Part shown: one piece after another, positions 52,919-60,509 of the stretch
Position numbering within the stretch: the stretch's first letter is position 1
Layout of the letters: each line of letters opens with the position of its first letter
Source of the DNA: Bin90 sp965214635
Lineage (GTDB): Bacteria; Chloroflexota; Dehalococcoidia; Lucifugimonadales; JADFKI01
Length of the DNA: 64,000 nt
Assembly: GCA_965214635.1 (NCBI GenBank)
Contig: OZ243964.1
Coordinates: forward strand, 434,001-498,000
Direction of reading: 5' to 3'
Notes under the pieces: generated by a model
The model's input: the letters and a program-made list of their open reading frames with translations, nothing else
The model's database searches: none
What the model was told of the DNA's origin: nothing
Translations under genes and position numbers: made by a program

Positions 52919-53317
52919 CTAGTATGATGCGGTTTCAGCGCCGAACCGCTTGAATGGGTCGGGATTGCGCGTGCAGACCGGAACGCCGAGTGCCACAGCG
53001 GTCGCAGCCACGAGCGCATTGCAGGCATCGGGCGTCGCGCCGTCATCCCACAATTCTTGTGCGCTGCTGATGCTGAGTGCGGCAGATTTAGCGGCATCGA
53101 TGCTCAACGGCGCTTCCTCAACGAAGCGGAGAACGCTCAGGAAGCCTATCTCCGTGCGTCGGTCAAGGTCTGGGTCTTGCCAAACCTGAAACACCGTCAT
53201 CGACGACACCGCGGCACTCACTTCTCCGTTCAAGATGCGCTCGACGAGGGAGCGTGCGCCTGAATCCCCGCTGCGCAGGTCTTCAAAGAAGGTAACATCG
53301 AGCAGAAAATCAGACAT
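52919..53317 (-). CDS. PIN-domain toxin (VapC-like)
   Basis: A 132-residue PIN-domain protein, expected to be an RNase toxin. The fold is seen as FLLDVTFFEDL with Asp7, a central helix pair, PDACNALVAATA with Asp97, and the VCTRNPDPFKRF segment with Asp120. The position that usually carries the second catalytic acid (Glu in a T-x-x-E motif) is Gln44 in SMTVFQVW, so activity may be reduced. It overlaps the upstream antitoxin gene by 8 bases, as is common for VapBC pairs. It ends at a TAG within a 14-base word repeated 1.75 kb away. Confidence 0.85.
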   Translation of the reverse strand: MSDFLLDVTFFEDLRSGDSGARSLVERILNGEVSAAVSSMTVFQVWQDPDLDRRTEIGFLSVLRFVEEAPLSIDAAKSAALSISSAQELWDDGATPDACNALVAATAVALGVPVCTRNPDPFKRFGAETASY

Positions 53318-53840
53318 TGTGCCCCTCAGTAGTGCCTTCAGTGCCTTTATCCTTCGCCTTGTGAGCCTTGTCGGAAGAATCGTTGGCGAACCCGAACGCA
53401 GTGAGTGCTATGCTGGCGGCTTCTTCATCCGAAACCGCGAGTTCGTCGCCGGTGCGCCACCCATCCATCAGAGCTAGCAGTGGTTCTGGGGGATGCGCCA
53501 TTGAGTTTGCAGCCGGCGCAGCGCCAAATGCCGCGAGCGCAACCTTGCGCGCATCGTCGTCGGAGAGATCCAGCGCCGAGCCGAGCGGCTGGCGAGCCTG
53601 CACTGCAAGGTGATGGTCGTCCCAAATAGACGGCGGCTCGGCGGGTGCATCAGCCGTCGGGTTTGACGGCTCGACCACGCCCGTGTCCGTGCTGATTGCC
53701 TGCACTAATGCATCTTCAATAAACCGACGCATGGGCTGCTGCCGCTCTGCTGCCGCAGCCTTCGCCGCAAGGTATATGTCCTCGCGGATGGATGCGTAGA
53801 GTTGCCGTACAGGTAGGGAATGTTCTCTTTTTCGTGGCAT
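53310..53840 (-). CDS. Ribbon-helix-helix-type antitoxin with long acidic tail
   Basis: A 176-residue protein from ATG 53840. Residues about 8-46 (LPVRQLYASIREDIYLAAKA, then RFIEDALVQ) read as a ribbon-helix-helix DNA-binding unit. The rest is long for an antitoxin and disordered or helical, with an internal duplication: LDLSDDDARKVALAAFG (90-106) and LAVSDEEAASIALTAFG (134-150). The tail is probably the toxin-binding part. The frame could extend to 53891 but the extra residues look non-coding. No ribosome-binding site is seen before 53840, so the mRNA may be leaderless. A TTGACT lies at 53871-53876 on this strand. Confidence 0.72.
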   Translation of the reverse strand: MPRKREHSLPVRQLYASIREDIYLAAKAAAAERQQPMRRFIEDALVQAISTDTGVVEPSNPTADAPAEPPSIWDDHHLAVQARQPLGSALDLSDDDARKVALAAFGAAPAANSMAHPPEPLLALMDGWRTGDELAVSDEEAASIALTAFGFANDSSDKAHKAKDKGTEGTTEGHNV

Positions 53841-54811
53841 ATCGTTACGGTAATGCAATATATATATATTAGTCAAGCCATAATGAAGCACAATAAGCGC
53901 TGTTTTGAACGCACTTTCTGCTTATTACATATTGAAATATTGCTAATCCTGATTGAATATCATTCAAAATAGCGGCGATTGATAGAGTCGAAGCGCTATT
54001 TGGGTGCGTCCGGAGTATGTCTGCCGAATGTCTTGTGCATCCACATCGAGAGCCGCCGAAGTCCCTCGAAATTCATATAAATCAAACACCAAAAATATTC
54101 CTTGCCCACGATGCATAGAGCGCCACTATTCCAGCATCGGCGTAGTGGTGTGAACGCCCGGCATCCGAGCCTCTGGGGTGCGCCCCAGCCGGCGGCATCC
54201 TAGTGTATCGTCGCGCTCGATTATACGAGCCAGTGCTATGCTCCTTTGTCGCACTATACCCCGCAACCCGATGTCCATGCGCTTGCTGGGATAATAGCGT
54301 GAGTCAGAGCACCCGTGGCAAGGCGATGATGCGCTATCGCGCGCCGACACAAACGCCGCCCTTCTCCCATTGCTTCGCTGAATTGATACGGTTTTATTTT
54401 CAGTTAAGTTAGATTAAGTATTTTGACTAATATCAAAATTAAATTATTGATAGTATTGTACATAAGTTTTGTATTAAGTACAATAAATGCTATCAATAAT
54501 GAATTAATTCTTATACTTATATAAGGGCTAGTTTAGTATTTTTCTGTAAGATTATGAAAAATATGCCTTTATCCGAGCCTTAGAGATGGGTTCGGACGCA
54601 TTCGATGCGATGTGAAAACAACATCGCGTCAGATTGGACGGAGAGCCACGATTTGCAGTGCTTTGGTGTCCTAGTATTATCTTGCTATGAAAATATCACT
54701 TTGCAATCCACGCATTCGACCGACGAACCGCAGCGACATTCCGATATACCCCTACCCTATCCGAGATGCGGCGGCTGACGAAAAACCTGCAGTTGCGCTA
54801 TAATTGCCGTT
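53841..54811. other. AT-rich gene-free region
   Basis: Nearly 1 kb with no convincing gene, the longest such stretch in the window. It starts with a TATATATATA run (53859-53869) at the antitoxin promoter. The part from 54390 to 54560 is strikingly AT-rich compared with its surroundings and contains the large inverted repeat at 54443-54500. No RNA gene is recognised. Confidence 0.5.
54443..54500. repeat. 58-bp AT-rich interrupted inverted repeat
   Basis: The outer arms are an 11-base perfect match (54443-54453 with 54490-54500) and the inner arms an 8-base match (54454-54461 with 54478-54485). Four extra bases interrupt one side and a 16-base loop lies in the middle. It could be a protein-binding site, a transposon relic or a hairpin. 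Confidence 0.6.
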
Positions 54812-55963
54812 ATGAAAATTGTTATCGCACCACAAGAGTTCAAAGGGAGCATCTCTGCGTTGGATGTGGCGCAGGCGATGAGCGAAGGCATCAGGCGCGT
54901 GCTGCCGGACGCCGACATTGCGCTCGTGCCGGTTGCCGATGGCGGCGACGGCACATTGGAGACGCTGGTTGAGGGTTCGGGCGGCGCAATCCACAGCATG
55001 GAGGTTACTGGGCCGTTGGGCGAGCGGCGGCAGGCGCGGTGGGGCGCGATGGGCGGCGGCAAGACAGCTGTCATCGAGATGGCGCGCACTTCGGGGCTGG
55101 CACTCGTTCCGGAAGCGCAGCGCAACCCGCTCACCACCACCACCTACGGGCTTGGCGAAGTGATGCGCGCCGCAATGGACGCCGACTTCCGCCGCTTCAT
55201 CATCGGCATCGGGGGCAGCGCCACCAACGACGCAGGCGCCGGAATGGCGCAGGCGCTGGGCATTCGGCTGCTCGATGCTGCAGGCGACGCCCTACCCTTC
55301 GGAGGCGCTGCACTCGCCGACCTGCATGCCATCGACATGACGGGGCTTGACTCACGCATCTCCGATTGCGAAATACTCGTAGCCTGCGATGTGAACAACC
55401 CCTTGACCGGCCCCACTGGCGCATCCGCCATCTATGGCCCGCAAAAGGGCGCAACGCCTCAGATGATCACTGAACTAGATGCTGCACTGGCACACTTCGC
55501 ACGCATCGTCAAGCGCGACATCGGCGCAGACATCGACCTCGTTCCCGGATCGGGCGCTGCTGGTGGACTCGGCGGCGGCATGCTCGCGTTCGTGAACGGG
55601 CATCTCCAAGCCGGCGTGGACATCGTGCTGAACACAGTGCGCATCGACGATCATCTAGCGCACGCTGACCTTGTCATTACCGGCGAGGGAAGCATGGATC
55701 ATTCCACTATCTACAACAAAGCCCCCGTGGGCGTCGCCAAACATGCTGCGCCGTTGGGCATTCCTGTGGTCGACATATCCGGGTCGCTGGGCGACGGATT
55801 CCGAGATGTCCACGAGCATGGCATAGACGCCGCTGCTGCCATCACTTCAAGGCCGATGACATTAGAGGACGCATCGCTGCACGCCGCCGACCTCATCGCA
55901 GACACCACCGAGCAGATGATTCGTTTCATGCAGGTGGGCGCGCGCGTGTTCAGTAATGAGTAG
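54812..55963 (+). CDS. Glycerate kinase
   Basis: This 383-residue enzyme of the GarK/GlxK type (PF02595) phosphorylates D-glycerate to 2- or 3-phosphoglycerate. It shows IAPQEFKGSISALDVA, PVADGGDGTLE, GIGGSATNDAGAGMAQALG, VACDVNNPLTGPTGA, GAAGGLGGGMLAF and TGEGSMDHSTIYNKAPVGVA. The last motif usually has Gln before Thr and Gly before Lys; His-Ser and Asn here are mild variants. It lies tail to tail with the lut operon, 27 bases apart, so glycerate and lactate use cluster together. Confidence 0.93.
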   Translation: MKIVIAPQEFKGSISALDVAQAMSEGIRRVLPDADIALVPVADGGDGTLETLVEGSGGAIHSMEVTGPLGERRQARWGAMGGGKTAVIEMARTSGLALVPEAQRNPLTTTTYGLGEVMRAAMDADFRRFIIGIGGSATNDAGAGMAQALGIRLLDAAGDALPFGGAALADLHAIDMTGLDSRISDCEILVACDVNNPLTGPTGASAIYGPQKGATPQMITELDAALAHFARIVKRDIGADIDLVPGSGAAGGLGGGMLAFVNGHLQAGVDIVLNTVRIDDHLAHADLVITGEGSMDHSTIYNKAPVGVAKHAAPLGIPVVDISGSLGDGFRDVHEHGIDAAAAITSRPMTLEDASLHAADLIADTTEQMIRFMQVGARVFSNE

Positions 55964-55990
55964 GCAGGCACTCAACCCGCCGATCCGTCG

Positions 55991-56740
55991 TTACCCTATC
56001 AGCAGCATATGCGCTTCACGCGGCCCGTGCACACCCGTAACTAGCTTGTATTCGATGTCCGCAGAACGGCTCGGCCCGCTTATCAGGTTCATGTAGCTGC
56101 CCAAATCGCCGCTCAGAAAGTCTTGACGACGCAGTGTAAAGAGTTCGTCTAGGCTTGGCAGCGTTTGACCGGCCTCCACCACGGCAATATGAACGGGCGG
56201 CAGCAGAGACACCACTCGGCTGACACCCTTGCGGGGCAGCAGCACGCAAGTGCCGGTCTCTGCGACGGCGTAGTCCACGCCGGTTATCCCAATGTCGGCA
56301 TGGACTGCCTTGCGCCGAAAGTCTTCGCGTCTACTTTCTTGCAAAGACGAGTCGGAATCCCCCTCGTCGAGCGCCATCACTTCTATCGAAATGCCCGTGC
56401 CGAACATCGCTGACTGCAGGTCAAGCACATCGAGCGATGCGTGTGCCGACCGCAGCATCGTCCGTGCCTCGATGTGCTGAGCTGCTTCGCGGATGTACAG
56501 CGCTGCCTCTTCGACAGTCCGCACGCGCGCCACACGCCAACCCACTTCCCCTGCAGTCCGCTCCAAGATGCCCATCAACTCGGCTGAGCGTGCCCTCATG
56601 TCATCCAGCACGGCTTGTGCCCGCTTCTGCACTTCCGCCTCGCCCAGCGAGAGATGCGTAGCAGGGTCAGGTGTGAACGCCGCATTGTCGGGGCGATTCA
56701 ATCCCTTGCGTATGTTGCTTAGAAAGGCTTCAGTATCCAA
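55991..56740 (-). CDS. lutC: Lactate utilisation protein C (LUD domain)
   Basis: A 249-residue LUD-domain subunit of the L-lactate oxidation complex LutABC. The C-terminal half carries the family pattern: HADIGITGVDYAVAETGT, then VSLLPPVHIAVVEAGQTLPSLDE, and GPSRSADIEYKLVTGVHGP at the end. The N-terminal 110 residues are helical, as in LutC/YkgG. It is 77 bases downstream of lutB and last in the operon. Confidence 0.92.
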   Translation of the reverse strand: MDTEAFLSNIRKGLNRPDNAAFTPDPATHLSLGEAEVQKRAQAVLDDMRARSAELMGILERTAGEVGWRVARVRTVEEAALYIREAAQHIEARTMLRSAHASLDVLDLQSAMFGTGISIEVMALDEGDSDSSLQESRREDFRRKAVHADIGITGVDYAVAETGTCVLLPRKGVSRVVSLLPPVHIAVVEAGQTLPSLDELFTLRRQDFLSGDLGSYMNLISGPSRSADIEYKLVTGVHGPREAHMLLIG

Positions 56741-56817
56741 ATTGTCCTACTTCTTACTCGCAAATATGGATAATGGATGTGAATCTATCCGCTTCTTTCT
56801 GGCACCATGAACATGCA

Positions 56818-58242
56818 TCACACATCCCCGCGCTTCCATCGCTTGCGAAACGGGCTGTTCGAAATAGAGGGCAGGCTGCGATAGCGCGTCCAAGCCGCAA
56901 GCGGGGAGCGACTTTTATCGTTGCGATTTGCTCTAGGCATCAGCCGCTCGCCAAGCCTGCCCAGCATATTCGCAGCGCCCAGCGTGAACGGATTGGACGC
57001 AGCGATACGCCATCCCCGCATCGCAAGCCGCTCCCCTAGCGATGAGCTGCGGTGTTCCGGGTATGCGTCTCCCTCGGCTATCTGACGCCGCAGATATAGC
57101 AGCATGCGCGGGATGTTGATTTTCACGGGGCACGCCTCTTTGCATGCGCCGCACAGGCTGGACGCATACGGCAGATGCTTGGCGTCCGACAGGTTTGTGA
57201 GCATCGGCGACACGATAGCCCCTATGGGTCCGGGGTACACCCACCCATACGAATGGCCACCCACCTTGCGATACACAGGGCAGGCGTTTAGGCAAGCCCC
57301 ACAACGCAGGCAGTACAGGGCTTCCCGCAGTTCCGGGTCTGCAAGCAGCCGCGACCGGCCATTGTCCACTATAACAAGGTGAAACTCTTCAGGCCCGTCT
57401 TCGTCATCGGACTTGCGCGGGCCGGTTACAGCGGTTACATAGCTGGATATGCGCTGTCCCGTGGCGGAACGAATGAGCAGGCGCAGCATTATGCCCATAT
57501 CCTCGAGCGACGGCACCACCTTCTCCATCCCGGTGATTGCAACATGGATGCGCGGCATAGATGTGCACATCCGACCGTTGCCTTCGTTGGTTACAAGCAC
57601 GAGCGTGCCGCTTTCAGCAACGATGAAGTTCGCACCCGTGATGCCCATGTCTGCCGCGATGAATTTCTGTCGCAGCTGACGGCGCGCCTCTTGCGCTAAA
57701 TCGTCTATGTCTTCGTAATGCGGTGCGTTTAGCTTATCCGAAAACAGCTCCGACACTTCCTGTCGCGACTTGTGAATAGCCGGTGCGATGATGTGGAACG
57801 GAGTCTCGCCTGCCAGCTGGATGATGTACTCGCCGAGGTCGGTCTCCACAGGCTCTATGCCCGCCTGTTCCAGCCGCTCGTTCAGCCCCATCTCCTCAGA
57901 CACCATCGACTTGCTCTTGATAGCGGTCTTGACGCCGCGTGCCTTAGCGAGTTCGGTTACATAGGTTGTCGCTTCATCGGCATCTTTGGCAAAGAACACC
58001 TTGCCGCCCGCCTCTGTAACGCGCTGCTCTGCCATTCGCAGGTAGATGTCGAGGTTCGCTAGCGTGTGCGCCTTAATCGCGCGCCCGCGCTCCTGCAACG
58101 CATCCCAATCCGCTGTTGCATTGGATGCGTCTATGCGCGCTTGGTGAAAACCACCGTACAGCCCGTGCAGATTAGCCTGAATTTTGGCGTCGCCTAGTGC
58201 AGCTGTGGATGCTTCGTTGAAATTTTGCGTTTTAGGCTGCAT
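56818..58242 (-). CDS. lutB: Lactate utilisation protein B (iron-sulfur subunit)
   Basis: A 474-residue protein with an N-terminal LUD domain (about 70-295, including ADMGITGANFIVAESGTLVLVTNEGN) and a ferredoxin-like domain with two 4Fe-4S clusters. The cluster ligands are Cys311, Cys314, Cys317 and Cys321, and Cys364, Cys367 and Cys371, with a further Cys expected in the same domain. It transfers electrons from lactate oxidation. The lutA stop lies just 3 bases before its start, so they are tightly coupled. Confidence 0.95.
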   Translation of the reverse strand: MQPKTQNFNEASTAALGDAKIQANLHGLYGGFHQARIDASNATADWDALQERGRAIKAHTLANLDIYLRMAEQRVTEAGGKVFFAKDADEATTYVTELAKARGVKTAIKSKSMVSEEMGLNERLEQAGIEPVETDLGEYIIQLAGETPFHIIAPAIHKSRQEVSELFSDKLNAPHYEDIDDLAQEARRQLRQKFIAADMGITGANFIVAESGTLVLVTNEGNGRMCTSMPRIHVAITGMEKVVPSLEDMGIMLRLLIRSATGQRISSYVTAVTGPRKSDDEDGPEEFHLVIVDNGRSRLLADPELREALYCLRCGACLNACPVYRKVGGHSYGWVYPGPIGAIVSPMLTNLSDAKHLPYASSLCGACKEACPVKINIPRMLLYLRRQIAEGDAYPEHRSSSLGERLAMRGWRIAASNPFTLGAANMLGRLGERLMPRANRNDKSRSPLAAWTRYRSLPSISNSPFRKRWKRGDV

Positions 58243-58245
58243 CTC

Positions 58246-59025
58246 TCACACCGTTCGGTTCAGTCGCTCGTCTATCAGAGCCGCAAGATGCACCGTACGC
58301 ACGCCGATATGCTGCTTGTGCAGGCCGCCGCCAATATGCATCAGACAGCTGCTATCGCATGCGGTTACGGCATCCGCTCCGCTGTTTTGCGTGTGGGTTA
58401 GCTTGTCATCCAGCATAGCCGCGGAGATCTCGGGATACTTCACGGCGAATGTGCCGCCAAACCCGCAACACACTTCGCTCTGCTCCATCTCCACTAGTTC
58501 AACTCCGGGCAGCGATTGGATTAGCGTGCGCGGCTGGGTACGGACTCCCAACTCTCGGCGCAAGTGGCAAGCCTCGTGATATGTAACGCGAAGCGTTGAC
58601 GCCCCGGCGCTTGCGTCTGCATAAACGCTGAGGTCGTCCACACCAAGCACATCCACGATAAACTCCGACAACTCGAATATGCGGGGCTTAATCGCCTGAA
58701 CCTGCTGCAGCGCAGTCGGGTCGGCGGAGAACAGCTCATCATAGAACACACGCATCATTGCGGCGCATGAGCCGGACGGCACGACGATGAAGTCGTCCCC
58801 GTTAGCGAACAGGTCGAGGGTGCGTTTAGCGAGCGGCTTGGCTTCGTTCCAAAAGCCGCTATTAAAGGCGGGCTGTCCGCAGCAGGTTTGCGCCGGATTG
58901 AAACTCACATCGACGCCCAGCCGTCGTAGTGTCCGCACAGTGCTTTCCCCGACCTCCGGGTAGAGCTGGTCAACCACGCAGGTAACGAACAGCGATGCAT
59001 TGACAGACGGGTTGCGCTGTCCCAT
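58246..59025 (-). CDS. lutA: Lactate utilisation protein A (CCG-domain subunit)
   Basis: A 259-residue protein with two cysteine-rich (CCG) domains of the heterodisulfide reductase type: TCCGQPAFNSGF (Cys48, Cys49) and EVCCGFGGTFAVKYP in the C-terminal half. The frame runs 70 codons further upstream, but that part overlaps another gene and lacks similarity. ATG 59025 gives the usual length and overlaps the previous stop by one base (TGATG). It is the catalytic or cluster-binding partner of LutB and LutC. Confidence 0.93.
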   Translation of the reverse strand: MGQRNPSVNASLFVTCVVDQLYPEVGESTVRTLRRLGVDVSFNPAQTCCGQPAFNSGFWNEAKPLAKRTLDLFANGDDFIVVPSGSCAAMMRVFYDELFSADPTALQQVQAIKPRIFELSEFIVDVLGVDDLSVYADASAGASTLRVTYHEACHLRRELGVRTQPRTLIQSLPGVELVEMEQSEVCCGFGGTFAVKYPEISAAMLDDKLTHTQNSGADAVTACDSSCLMHIGGGLHKQHIGVRTVHLAALIDERLNRTV

Positions 59026-59270
59026 CAGAACACCAAATTGTGGACTACGAAGCCCACAATCCACGCCACGATGAATGCCGGTCCGCCTGCAAACAGCCAA
59101 CCTTCTGTATCGGGCTTTGCGGGCCCGTGCAGGAACAAATATAGTACGAACGCCCCTAGCCCTGCTGCCACCAGCACCACCGAGGCGAAGTTCACGCCCA
59201 GCGCAGCACCGATGACGAACCCCACGACCGTCCACGAAAACGGCGTGTCAATGTATCGCATAATCGCCAT
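59025..59270 (-). CDS. Small membrane protein at the head of the lut operon
   Basis: An 81-residue protein of two or three hydrophobic helices (about 12-48 and 60-80) joined by a short polar loop with HGPAKPDTEG. I recognise no family. Its stop overlaps the lutA start by one base, so it is translated with the lactate oxidation complex. A role as membrane anchor or in lactate or electron transfer at the membrane is an inference from position only. It is too small for a typical lactate permease. Met1 or Met4 could be the start. Confidence 0.72.
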   Translation of the reverse strand: MAIMRYIDTPFSWTVVGFVIGAALGVNFASVVLVAAGLGAFVLYLFLHGPAKPDTEGWLFAGGPAFIVAWIVGFVVHNLVF

Positions 59271-59666
59271 GTATGTGTCCTGTATAGCCGATTCTTAACC
59301 TGTATCTTGCGGCGGCGGTTCCCCTGATTATCGGATTTTCCCGCCTGTGCGAAATGCTCGTGATACGGATTTCATGCCGTTTCGTTTGGGTCGCTGAGAT
59401 GATAGACGCCCCGTGTCGCAATGCACATCCACAACGCAAGCATACAACGCAGGCGCCAATGATGCAATCCAATGCAAGTATGAGAAAGCCGACAAAGCCC
59501 ATTTCCAATACGGCGGCCATTGAATCACATCGTGCGCAAGTCGTGCCCAATATATGGGTGAGAAACCCATCGTACCTGTGAACATTCCCGTCTCATCTGA
59601 TACACTTGTATTGAGAGTAGGTCTCTCTATAAATCCTGATTAGCACACATACTAAAAGGACGAAAA
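59271..59666. other. Divergent spacer
   Basis: About 400 bases between the lut operon head and a methyltransferase gene. Frames on the minus strand lack support. A probable promoter for the methyltransferase is at 59606-59633. I see no operator for a LutR-type regulator that I could name. Confidence 0.4.
59606..59633 (+). promoter_or_regulatory. Predicted promoter for the methyltransferase
   Basis: TATAAA (59628-59633) has a weak TTGTAT 16 bases upstream. It would give a leader of about 27 bases ending in the AAAAGGA ribosome-binding site. Confidence 0.35.
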
Positions 59667-60509
59667 TTGTCAGCTATAGATAATTGGAATCGGCGTGTTG
59701 AGGCGCATCACAATCAGTCCGAAGCGGCGATGGCGGAGTCGTCTTGGTCGGATGAGGACTTTTGGCGTCCTTATGCACGGTTCTTTAAGATGGACCCTAG
59801 GCGACAGGACGACCCGGTGCTCGATACACTGCTCGGAATGATTGTGCCGAGCGTGACGGCACTGGATGTGGGCGGCGGCGCAGGACGGCTAGCGCTCCCA
59901 CTTGCCCTGCACTGCGAGCATGTTACTGTCGTCGAGCCGTCGGACAGCATGATAGCGCAACTACGGGAATCGGCGCAGGAAGCAGGCATCGCCAACTACT
60001 CTGTGGTGCAGAGTGTGTGGGAACGAGCGGACGCACCAACCGCCGACCTAGCGCTGTGCGCCCATGTGCTGTACGGCGTGGCAGACATTGAGCCGTTCAT
60101 CCGCAAACTCGAGCGCTGCGCCAAGTCGCTCGTGGTCATCCTCTCATTCGTGGAGTCGCCGATGACGCGCATATCGCCGTTCTGGGAGCCGGTGCACGGC
60201 GAGCAGCGGATTAACATGCCCGCCCTGCCCGAGCTGATGGGCGTGCTGTGGGATATGGGCATCTACCCCGATGTGCAGATGTTCCCACCAACCCAGCCCG
60301 ACATGTTCGAGGATGTGCCCACCGCGCTGGCGCAGCTGCGCGAACGCCTTTATGTGAAGCCCAACTCACCAAAAGACCAGCGCCTTCAAGACGCTATGGG
60401 AGACTTGCTGGAGCAGACAGGGGACGGCGTGGCAGTCAAAGGCGTCGCCCCCTTACGGCAGGGCTTCATATCTTGGGCGACCGGAATGGACTACAACCCC
60501 TCGGCGTAG
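59667..60509 (+). CDS. Class I SAM-dependent methyltransferase
   Basis: A 280-residue methyltransferase with motif I LDVGGGAGR (66-74), an acidic residue ending the second strand (VTVVEPSD), and motif post-I/IV-like segments LALCAHVLYGV. The start codon is TTG at 59667, preceded by a clear AAAAGGA ribosome-binding site with 6-base spacing. The C-terminal 100 residues are specific and give no substrate clue. Its end overlaps the convergent gamma-glutamyltranspeptidase gene by 19 bases. Confidence 0.88.
   Translation: MSAIDNWNRRVEAHHNQSEAAMAESSWSDEDFWRPYARFFKMDPRRQDDPVLDTLLGMIVPSVTALDVGGGAGRLALPLALHCEHVTVVEPSDSMIAQLRESAQEAGIANYSVVQSVWERADAPTADLALCAHVLYGVADIEPFIRKLERCAKSLVVILSFVESPMTRISPFWEPVHGEQRINMPALPELMGVLWDMGIYPDVQMFPPTQPDMFEDVPTALAQLRERLYVKPNSPKDQRLQDAMGDLLEQTGDGVAVKGVAPLRQGFISWATGMDYNPSA

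Noticed and set aside
53841..54811. Chromosomal replication origin
   Set aside because: The region is AT-rich, but no DnaA-box cluster and no dnaA, dnaN or rpmH gene is nearby.
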